28,943 nt of DNA, from assembly GCA_025266875.1 (NCBI GenBank), contig JALLLT010000117.1:1-28943 (forward strand), in the 5' to 3' direction. The notes below the pieces were generated by a model. It saw only the letters and a list, made by a program, of their open reading frames with translations. It was not told the origin of the DNA and made no database searches. Source of the stretch: Fennellomyces sp. T-0311. Lineage: Eukaryota; Mucoromycota; Mucoromycetes; Mucorales; Lichtheimiaceae. The translations under genes were made by a program, and so were the position numbers. Each line of letters begins with the position of its first letter. Positions within the stretch are counted from its first letter, which is position 1. Below, piece after piece: positions 18,782 through 26,294 of this stretch.

Positions 18782-19014
18782 TGTCGTATCCAGTGGTATC
18801 GGGAGACAAATGGGTTGTATCTGGTGTAACATGTGGTAGCTTAAGAATAGACTATTTTCAATTTGTGTTTCTCTCTCTCTTTTCCGGAATAAATCTCTCC
18901 TATAAAGAGTCTCACGAATTACTTCGTCCACACACACACATAACCACACCAAACACTTCAATTGAAATATTGATATATTACTCAGTCTAATGTATTTTCA
19001 AATCAATCTATAAG
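18782..19014 (+). repeat. 3' LTR of gypsy B (right edge approximate)
   Basis: It starts TGTCGTATCC after the polypurine tract. It contains a CT-rich stretch, AATAAATCTC and a TATA-like CCTATAAAGAG (about 18896-18908), and a CA-rich U5. With no 5' LTR to compare, the end is set by where the Harbinger reading GRTHDAR begins (about 19015). The exact end and the target duplication cannot be read. Confidence 0.6.
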
Positions 19015-19610
19015 GTCGAACCCATGATGCACGTACGTTTGCCAATAGCTCTCTTAATACGAAGCTATTGAATGAAACTGAACAATGGTGCCCAGACGGA
19101 AGTTATATCCTTGCCGGTTAGTACTTCGACCATTCTATATCTTGATGAATATTACTAACATGAAGTTCCCCAAACTTGAAAGACTCTGCATATCCACTAC
19201 GACCAACGATAATGGTGCCTTATTCACGAACAACAACAAGCCTTGCCGAGAAAAAATTCAACTTCGTTCACTCTTCGATGCGTATGGCCATTGAACGAGC
19301 CTTTGGTTGCCTTGTTTCCCGTTGGAGATTCCTACGCCATTACCTTTATCTTAAGGATCATGAGCGATTGACATTGGCGATATACGCATGTTGTATATTG
19401 CACAACATCTGCATCGAACGGCACGACCTTCATTCAAACGAACTTTTTCCATTGAATACAGAAGAAGACGAAGGTACGACCGGCCGCATTTCTCTAATCG
19501 GTTCAGGACACCAACGTGGCATCGGAGACACTGCATCACTGCGTCAACAAGGTGTTGTAGTACGCGACAGATTAAGAGATGAGTTGTATGAAGCCAGTCG
19601 TAGATTGTAG
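19015..19610 (+). pseudogene. Harbinger transposase, C-terminal part
   Basis: The first exon ends at 19116 and reads THDARTFANSSLNTKLL, the family's H-D-(S/A)-R block. An intron (19117-19182, GTTAGT donor, TACTAAC branch site at 19152-19158, AAAG acceptor) follows. The second exon reads ADSAYPLRPTIMVPY (second catalytic Asp in the DSAYPL block) and IERAFGCLVSRWRFL (catalytic Glu in the IE.AFG block), then ACCILHNIC, and ends at 19610. The first catalytic Asp and the N-terminus would lie left of the gypsy insertion and are absent. With the Myb partner it would cut the element's TIRs. Confidence 0.88.
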
Positions 19611-19658
19611 TAAAATAAAACGAACATTACAAAAAAATTAAGTAGAAGTTAAGCAAAA

Positions 19659-20528
19659 TCATTTATTGATCTTCATTATTGTCGACCTGCTCTTCTTCAG
19701 TACTGCTTGTGCTTGTATTTTTTTGCCCGCCACTGTTGCCAGGGCGACCAAAAGTTCCCTCAATGTCTGAAGGTATTCAGAATGGCGTCGGTTTTCTGCT
19801 GCCTCAAAATCGCGCGCGCGGCGGTCCTCTGCCTCCTCAAACCGTTCGAAAGCCTCGCCAATACTAGCAATTAGGCGGTCCATCTGCTTGTTTGCATTCT
19901 CGAGGACCTGCTCTTGGAATGCAGTGGTTCGGTGTCGTTGCGCTGGCCGCTCATTGCCGTCATCTTCGTCATTGCGTTGTCGGTTTCGAACAAGGCCATT
20001 GATAGAGTCCATGGTGGTTGGTGGAACAACAGCTGGATCGCTGCCAACGATACTATCCATGACGTTATAATACTCCCATCGCTCTTGACCAGGAGGGCCA
20101 TTCGTGCCAGTCTGGTCTTGCACCACGGTCCGGACATCACGGTAGATGTCTACCAAGTCACCCCACTTTTTTTGCAAGGCTTCCTTTGAGCGGCCCACAG
20201 GATCAGTCTGTGCATACACCTGCTCGATCTGGTCCCAGATGGCTCCCTTGGCTCGCGTTTCGATCGTGGTTATAAGTGCGTCATATCTAGCACTGACAGC
20301 ATCTATCAATGCTTCGATATGGCCATCTTCCCATCTGCGATTGGGTGCTCTCGCAGCAGAAGCAGAAATGCTTGATGATGGTAATGCTTCTGCAGGCTGC
20401 TGTTGTTGCTGCTGAGGTTGAGGTTGTTGCTGCTGCTCTTGCTGCTCCTGACGAGGATTCCACATCACAATGTTGAAGGTGGGATTGCTGTTGTTGTTAC
20501 GCATGTTAAAGATCACAAAAAAGTTCAA
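19659..20528 (-). CDS. Myb/SANT (trihelix)-like accessory protein of Harbinger
   Basis: The frame has 289 codons. The start could be the first Met or a later one (MRNNNSN at about 20504). A Gln/Pro-rich stretch (about 28-48) is followed by a trihelix/Myb-like region with the expected spaced aromatics and basics (RRWEDGHIEALIDAVSARYD, then GRSKEALQKKWGDLVDIYRD). A long charged coiled coil (FERFEEAEDRRARDFEAAEN) and a basic end follow. In Harbinger elements the Myb-like protein binds the TIRs and brings the transposase to the nucleus. It is convergent with the transposase gene, with only 48 bp between the stops. The frame is uninterrupted. Confidence 0.82.
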   Translation of the reverse strand: MNFFVIFNMRNNNSNPTFNIVMWNPRQEQQEQQQQPQPQQQQQQPAEALPSSSISASAARAPNRRWEDGHIEALIDAVSARYDALITTIETRAKGAIWDQIEQVYAQTDPVGRSKEALQKKWGDLVDIYRDVRTVVQDQTGTNGPPGQERWEYYNVMDSIVGSDPAVVPPTTMDSINGLVRNRQRNDEDDGNERPAQRHRTTAFQEQVLENANKQMDRLIASIGEAFERFEEAEDRRARDFEAAENRRHSEYLQTLRELLVALATVAGKKIQAQAVLKKSRSTIMKINK

Positions 20529-20664
20529 AGAGATGGATTAAAATAACTTTATTCGACATTATCATAGCTCTACACCTTTTATATGCAATCAGGCACATTA
20601 ATGCTTAAGGAAAAGAGAAAAAAACGCATATTCATTCATCGATTTGGTTGATGTACAGAAAAGG

Positions 20665-20717
20665 AAAGTCCCTCTGTTCGGTCCGCCTTTTTGGATGATC
20701 TGACCGGAGAGGACTTT
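20665..20717. repeat. Imperfect hairpin in the Harbinger right subterminal region
   Basis: AAAGTCCCTCTGTTCGGTC (20665-20683) pairs imperfectly with GACCGGAGAGGACTTT (20702-20717) around an 18-bp loop. The motif CTCTGTTCGG is repeated at about 20744. Such repeats near the terminus may be binding sites for the Myb-like protein. This is inference. Confidence 0.5.
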
Positions 20718-20771
20718 AAAATAGTTTGAATCCATTTTCGTCTCTCTGTTCGGAGCAAAATGAGAGCACCC

Positions 20772-21917
20772 TCAATCGCTACGATTTATACATCAGTCGG
20801 ATCCAAGCAGCTTTCCATATTTGTCGACATTCCCATTTTGAGTGAAATATTTTGGCAACCCCAAAGCAAGGAACCAAGACGCGCGGCTCTGCCACTCATA
20901 TTTTTTCCATTACTCTCATTCTTTACGCGTAAATCACAAATGCTCATTGAGGTTAGTAATTGACCTTTGCATACAAAAGCACTAAAGCCTTTAAGTATAT
21001 ACGACAGCTTTCATGATTACTCGAGAGGTTAGTCTTGAAGATGTGCAAACTGAATGCTGCTTACAAAGCTATAGGTTATGAGCTAAAGCCCTTGAGTAGG
21101 TACGGTTGTATATATATTGTCAGCAACACCTAAACATACAAATACTAATAACTGCTGCCTGTAGTTTTGTCAAGATAAAGCTTCATAAGCATTATGGAAT
21201 TCGTTCCTGACTAATGGTCAGACTCTTTGTATAGGTGGCTAACCTACAGTTTCGTTACATATGACAATGATGATCCATTGACGTCACCATACAAAGGTAA
21301 GCTTTTGAGGGTAAAACGCTCAAATCCCAATGCTGATCAAACTTCCATAATATACAGAACACCGGCTGATAGTATAAGGAAACGTGGTAAAATCTTAACT
21401 TCCTCTTCGATATGCTCCATTAACTAAGCTTGATTTTGATTTTTCTATATTAATGAATGTGCACTATGTAAGCTTTGTAATTTTGTTCCGGATAACACAG
21501 AATTGATCTATATCTTATAGAAAAGTTAATCCGATTGTTCTATTTTCTTTATTCCTCATCAAGCAAATCACTGTTACTGTTGGTATTTATCATGTTTTCC
21601 TCACCAAATATACGTCCTAATAATCACACATCTTTAGGGTTGATATGAAATGCCAATCCATATTATTGATGTGGCAATGGCCTTTTCCACCAACGGATCA
21701 ATCTCAATGGACTGTATATGCGACTGTGTTATGCAGTCCTTGCGTCTCATTGGTCTGGTTATATACTTTTGGCCATAGTTTAGCATAGGAAGTGATACAA
21801 AAAATAAATAAAGAAGTAAACATATTTGGAAGAAAACGATATTTATACATTGGCTTCTTTTGGAGATCTATAAGGTTCTCCGTCTAATAATAGATTCTTA
21901 TAAGGATCTTATTTGAA
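20772..21917. other. Unassigned stretch with exon-like fragments
   Basis: There is no clear gene. A 67-codon + frame (20760-20963) ends in a donor-like GAG|GTTAGT. A candidate intron with GTACGG..CTGCCTGTAG lies at about 21099-21165, and an exon-like stretch at 21227-21294 ends in GGTAAGC. Together they hint at a decayed spliced gene, but I recognise no domain. The right half is AT-rich. It may be the interior of the CACTA element that ends at 22108, or old host DNA. Confidence 0.35.
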
Positions 21918-22108
21918 CCTTTCAGACACTGAAAGGTTGCTGAAAGATAATATTTCAGCTGCTGAAATGTGGTAAGTCAGCCGCTGAAAGATGGCTGAAA
22001 GATTGAGCTTTCAGTGGCTGAAAGGTGTCTGAAATTGGATGGCAAAATGTCTTTCAGCCTAATTTTAGACACCTTTCAGCCATCTGAAAGATATCCTTTC
22101 TTGTAGTG
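21918..22108 (-). mobile_element. Canonical CACTA terminus with subterminal CTGAAAG repeats
   Basis: On the minus strand the end reads CACTACAAGAAAGG from 22108 inward, the hallmark terminus of CACTA/EnSpm elements. About thirteen CTGAAAG-type motifs in both orientations fill 21918-22096, as expected of the subterminal arrays bound by CACTA accessory proteins. The opposite end is not found in the window. The terminus interrupts the LINE-like ORF1 at 22109. It differs from the CAGAAGTA/G-run ends at 3191 and 25442, so it is another family. Confidence 0.75.
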
Positions 22109-23451
22109 ATGGGTTGGATGGCGGATTCATCATCCAACTGCATTTCCTCCTCCCTGTCATTGTTGTTGCTGTCGTTGCCAGTTACTGGGGCTGCTGGTTT
22201 GCTGAACACCAGGGCAGCTTTGCTAGGTGTCAACACACGCTTGTGATGAGATGGTGTAGGGCGGCACTTCTGGTATTCAGCAAGAAGAGCAGCTGGTACC
22301 TGGTGTGGGCTATTATAGCCTGGATCAGCAAAATATCGCATGATCGCAAGGCCAAGGTGTGCTTGCGGCATCTGTAGGCACGTTCGCAAGATGCGTCGCT
22401 GGTGAATGTCCGTTGCCAACTTTACCTTTTCAGGTTCAGTGGTAGATGCGAGCTTGGGATCCTTGAGAACGGATGGTGCCAGTGGGTCGAAGAACACAGT
22501 GGTGATCCCACCTTTGGTAAGGGGCTGTCTTGAGCTCATCCTCAAAGGAACGGTAGATGAGCAGCCCCACATATCCCTTGGTAGGGAAGTGGATGTCAAG
22601 GATATGGTTTTGTGCAATGCCTAGGATGTGTAGGCAATTGCGTACCTCACTATGTGGCATACGATGAGGGCTGTTAAGGTATACAAAAGTGTAACCTTGG
22701 ATAGCATTTTGATCCACTGACTGGAATCCACAGCCGGTCCATGCAACCATTGCTGCTGTCGGCATTTTTACGACGCTTTTTGCTGAGCATCAGTTTTTGT
22801 TGCTATTGCTGTTGCTGTTGCTTGCGATTGCAGCATATGTCGCTTTTGCTGCTGGCTGTTGTTGCTGCTTTTGCTGCTATGGCGGCTTCTGTTGTGGCTG
22901 TTGTTGCTGCTGCTTTTGCTGGCGTTGCTCAAGTGCATCAAACTGGCGATCCATTCGTTTTGCAGCACGATCCTGTTGCTGCTGTCGCTGTTGATTTTGC
23001 AGCACACGCTGCCTTTCCTGTTCGGGGCGGCCTACTTCCCATTCTTCAGCTGTGGGTGCATGACATGACCCCAACAAATCTTGGCGGTTGTCCACCTCCA
23101 TAGCTGCAGCTGGTGGTGTTGCACCTACGGGTATCTGGCTTGTTGCTTGCTGTTCAAGTTTAGCAATTCGTGTATGTGCTTTTTCCAAAGCAGCACGCAG
23201 CTCCTAGTTTTCTTGCAATAAAGCCTCCATATGCTCTATTTTCTCCTTTTGGGCTAGGATCGTTTGCTCTTGGTTATACGTGTGTTGCTCCTGGATATGA
23301 AGACATTTCTTCATTTTTTTTGCACGACCTTCCCATCTGCGGACCTATCTTTCCAAATTAAAGGAAGATGGTACTGAGAGTTGTGATGATAACGTTAGGT
23401 TTGAGCTATCAAACGCACTAGTAGAGATGCCATCTGCCCATGACTCGAGTG

Positions 23452-23483
<32 letters not shown>

Positions 23484-23821
23484 GCTGCTACACCTAATAG
23501 AACCAAAGGACTATTTTTGGCAGTACACACAGGATCGGGTGATCTAGAAGTGCCTCCTAGTGACATGATATCAGTGTATGCACTGTCCATTGTGGAACGT
23601 ACACTGCTGGTGTGTTGTTTTAGCTGTAGAATATGTAGCAAATTGCTTTTTCCTAAAGAACGTGGGCCAAGGATGCCAGAAATAGCTGATGCTTTGAGTA
23701 TATGATGCTGTGAAATGGATATACTAGGTGGTACTATCGATGCACTTCTTGGCATAATTGACTGGTCGGATGGATGGTTACCAGATTTGGGTAAGGAAGT
23801 AGGGGGTGGAACACATGACAA
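22109..23821 (-). pseudogene. LINE-like ORF1 (gag-like), decayed
   Basis: One reading frame runs from ATG 23821 to about 22535 with four stops (TAG at 23345, 23204 and 22877; TGA at 22790). It then shifts by one base near 22535 and continues to 22109, where the CACTA terminus cuts it. In order it shows a Ser/Pro-rich N-terminus with a Gln run, a coiled coil (QEQTILAQKEKIEHMEALLQ, AHTRIAKLEQQA), a Gln-rich stretch and an RRM-like region (YTFVYLNSPHRM, VRNCLHILGI, KGYVGLLIYRSF). This order fits an ORF1/Gag-like RNA-binding protein of a non-LTR element. No endonuclease or RT is visible, so the family call is inference. Confidence 0.55.
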
Positions 23822-23915
23822 TTTTTAAGGTAGTGGTTGATGTAGTACAAAATTTTGGCGAAAAAAGTATAAAAAGAGCTCGACTTCTTCGCGCGTGATG
23901 CTCGACAGATGTCTC

Positions 23916-23987
23916 TCCTCTATGGTCTAGTGGCTAGGATCCCGGTCTCTCACACCGGTGGCCCGGGTTCAATTCCCGGTGGGGGAA
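23916..23987 (+). tRNA. tRNA-Glu (anticodon CTC)
   Basis: The acceptor arm is TCCTCTA/TGGGGGA with discriminator A23987. The TGGTCTAGTGGCTAGGAT D-region is typical of eukaryotic tRNA-Glu. The anticodon arm CCGGT/ACCGG with loop CTCTCAC gives anticodon CTC at 23949-23951. The T-arm is CCGGG/CCCGG around TTCAATT. There is no intron. A TATA-like GTATAAAAAG (about 23867-23876) lies about 45 bp upstream, and T6 lies 24 bp downstream. Confidence 0.96.
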
Positions 23988-24010
23988 CAACTGTAGTAGC
24001 CTTAACAAGC

Positions 24011-24016
24011 TTTTTT
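24011..24016 (+). terminator. Pol III terminator of tRNA-Glu (T6)
   Basis: A run of six T lies 24 nt after the tRNA-Glu end, with another T-run a few bases on. The gypsy C LTR edge is 32 bp further, the same arrangement as at tRNA-Asn. Confidence 0.7.
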
Positions 24017-24047
24017 ATATTTTTGTTGTAGCCATTGTTGTGTCGTG

Positions 24048-24357
24048 TGTCGTGTCACTTTTTGGCGGATGAACCGTAGCCAATAACAGAGAAAAGGTTT
24101 GAAAGAGAAGTCGTAAGATAATGTTTATTCTTTTAGACTGAAGGGATATTTATATATTTTCTAATGCTAATAAAATACTACTGCGGCTTACTGCGAATTG
24201 CTGCGCATTATGTGGATAATGAATATGGGGTAACAATATAGAGAAGTACTGCGGTGAGCTGCAGCGACTGCGGAACAGCTTGTTGCTGCGCAACAACGAT
24301 CATGGAAGAAGTATCCAAAAATGGAACAAAAGAAAGTCTGCCAGAATGGCTATGACA
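24048..24357 (-). repeat. 3' LTR of gypsy C
   Basis: On the minus strand it starts TGTCATAGCC right after the polypurine tract and ends CACGACA, 310 bp. The TATA-like ATATATAAATATCC and the U5 end (GGCTACGGTTCATCCGCC) match the solo LTR at 334-653 almost exactly. The LTR lies 60 bp beyond the tRNA-Glu end, with its 3' end nearest the tRNA. Confidence 0.85.
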
Positions 24358-25441
24358 ATATCCCCTCCTCAGATTGTTGTACGTCCTCGGACAACACAGC
24401 AATATGACCAGCATCTTGTAAGCGGCGGCGTTCTGCGGCACGAACGGCAGTTGGATCATACCAGGGTTCTGTTGGCGGCGTGGGAGACTTGATGTGAATA
24501 GGGCGAAGGCGATCGGTGTGAACCCATGAAGAGTAAACTTGGCCGTTCAGATCCTTGAGCTGGTAGATGTCGGAATTGCTATGAACGCCAATGACCTTGA
24601 AGGGGCCTTTCCAATTGAATTCAAGGCTTAACTTGTTCTCATGTCGCATCAAGACATGGTCGCCAATCGAAAATTTTTGGGGCTTGATAACGGCATCCCA
24701 ACGTTCCTTGTCCTTTGCGGCATTGTTCTGCAAGCGGTGTTCGGCTAGGATACGAGCTTCACGTAAGCGGCGCACTTCGGGCACTCGACCATGGGCTTCC
24801 ACTGGGTTATCTTGAGACAAATCCGTAGTATTGACAAAAGGCCGTAAATGATCGCCGGGCAACTTGGGTTCTTGGCCGTAGACAAGGAAAAAAGGACTAA
24901 AGCCGGTGGTGCGATGTTTGCGGACACGACAGGCAAACAACGCAGGCTCGACAAACTTGTCCCATTCGTGGATGCGGCCTTGCACATACTTGCGGATCAT
25001 TTGCTTGAGAATGCCGTTGGTTCGTTCAGCCTTGCCATTTGTGCGCGGGTGGAATGCCGAAGTGAAGACATGGTTGACTTTGAGGCGCCCAAGGTAGTGG
25101 GCGAGTACCTTTGACATGAAATTGGCACCTCGATCCGTGCAGATCTCCGTGGACAAGAAAAGCGCGTGACAATCTCCTCGTAAATGAATTCGGCAATGGC
25201 CTCACCAGTGGCATCGGGGACTGCGCGAGCAATGGTCCAGTTGGTCGCATAATCCACTGCAACAAGAAGCCAGTGATTACCTTGCATTGTAGTAGGCAAC
25301 TCGCCAACGAAATCCAAATGCCAGCGCGAAAATGGAGACGGCACATCCAAGGGCTTCATTGGGGCATGGTGGATACCGCGGTCAGCGTTGGCGGCCAACT
25401 GACATTCTTGGCAGGTCACCAACCAATCTTGAATCACTGCG
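24350..25441 (-). pseudogene. Integrase end of pol, gypsy C (frameshifted, truncated)
   Basis: It begins within the integrase zinc finger (only WLVTCQECQ remains). The core has D in WHLDFVGELP, D in CTDRGANF and E in NGKAERTNG, so the DDE triad is present. A one-base loss near 25160 shifts the frame between the first and second Asp. The GPY/F-like FNWKGPFKVIG follows. There is no chromodomain, and the stop lies 8 bases inside the 3' LTR. Everything upstream was lost or displaced where the CACTA-like element begins (25442). It would have integrated element cDNA; the LTR position suggests preference for sites downstream of tRNA genes. Confidence 0.88.
24361..24371 (-). other. Polypurine tract of gypsy C
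   Basis: TGAGGAGGGGA on the minus strand ends three bases before the LTR. It lies within the last codons of pol, whose stop codon (24350-24352) falls inside the LTR. Confidence 0.7.
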
Positions 25442-26294
25442 CAGAAGTAAAAGAATACTGTGCTTTTAAAAGCAACGTATTCTTTTAAATGGAGTGGGGG
25501 TACGTGAGAAACTGCCGGGACCCCCGATTTTGATATAGGAAGATGGTGTTTGCAGCAAGAAAAAAAGAAACATAAACAACGGCAATGGTATTCCGAGGTC
25601 ATGTGTCAGCGAAAGTAAATAAAATACAAGCGTTTAAGCCTAATTTGGAACGTGCGAAACAGTAAACCAGCAATGCCGTTTGGCAATGTCAATACGGGAG
25701 ATGTGCAGTGACTAGTAGTCTTTACAATACACATGAAGGAAGCGAACGGTTTAGTGGGAAAGCCAGTTTATTTAGGAAAGGGACGGCAATTTTCTGCTCC
25801 GGCAGTAAAAAAAGGCGTACTGTTGCTAATCTACTTAATGCTGGCGAGAATGAATGTCCAATGTGAAGACCGAGCGCTTGCACATAGTCTTCCATTCATG
25901 GAGCGCCAAGGCAGTATGTAATTTCGCTTTTTTCAGGCACGGTTCTGGATGAGAGATATGCAACTTTATATTATGCAGCAAGTTATTTTTACTGCCGATC
26001 TGTATAAGGAGACACAAATCCAAAACAGGAAAATCTTTATCATAAAAAACGTGGCCGTTTAATATTGCTACGAACATAATACATGCGGCCAAGAAAGCAA
26101 TAGATGTGGCCAAAGAGAGAGGCATGCAGCCAAGGAAACTGGTTAATAGAAAGCACACATTCGTATCTACATTTTATTTTATAACGCGGTGCCGTAATTG
26201 AAGAAAAAAGATGAATATAAAAGCACGCCAGAAACGCGATCGAAGGATCGGGCATCTACACTTCTTCTTGCACACCACACTTACCTCTTTACCA
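25442..26294. promoter_or_regulatory. Subterminal and leader region of CACTA-like copy B
   Basis: No gene is visible. There is a near-perfect palindrome at 25451-25484 (AAGAATAC..TTTTAAAA..GTATTCTT). GGCCAAG-type motifs lie at 26087, 26108 and 26129. A TATA-like GAATATAAAAGC lies at about 26212-26223, some 75 bp before the start codon, matching the ATATATAAACG at the same place in copy A. A promoter is likely; the repeat motifs could be transposase-binding sites. Confidence 0.5.

Larger units (their letters stand above)
15000..19014 (+). mobile_element. Ty3/gypsy retrotransposon B with chromodomain (5' end missing)
   Basis: It holds the end of gag, a long pol frame with protease, RT, RNase H, integrase and a chromodomain, a polypurine tract and a 3' LTR. 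The 5' LTR and most of gag are missing on the left, where MULE2 abuts. The right edge is near 19014, where a Harbinger gene resumes. This domain order is that of chromoviruses (fungal and plant Ty3/gypsy elements whose chromodomain steers integration to chromatin marks). Confidence 0.9.
19015..20771. mobile_element. PIF/Harbinger element, 3' transposase part plus Myb-like gene (left end lost)
   Basis: The two-gene layout is that of PIF/Harbinger: a DDE transposase (+) and a Myb/trihelix-like DNA-binding protein (−) that converge. The left part is cut by gypsy B. A likely right end is the inverted GGGTGCTCTCATTTTGC at 20771, next to TCA (20772-20774); a 3-bp duplication is usual for the group, but the left copy is missing, so this end is tentative. 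Confidence 0.75.

Noticed and set aside
22741..23103. Ala/Leu/Val-rich + strand frames
   Set aside because: They are shadows of the Gln-rich region of the minus-strand LINE-like ORF1 (CAG/CAA runs read from the other strand).
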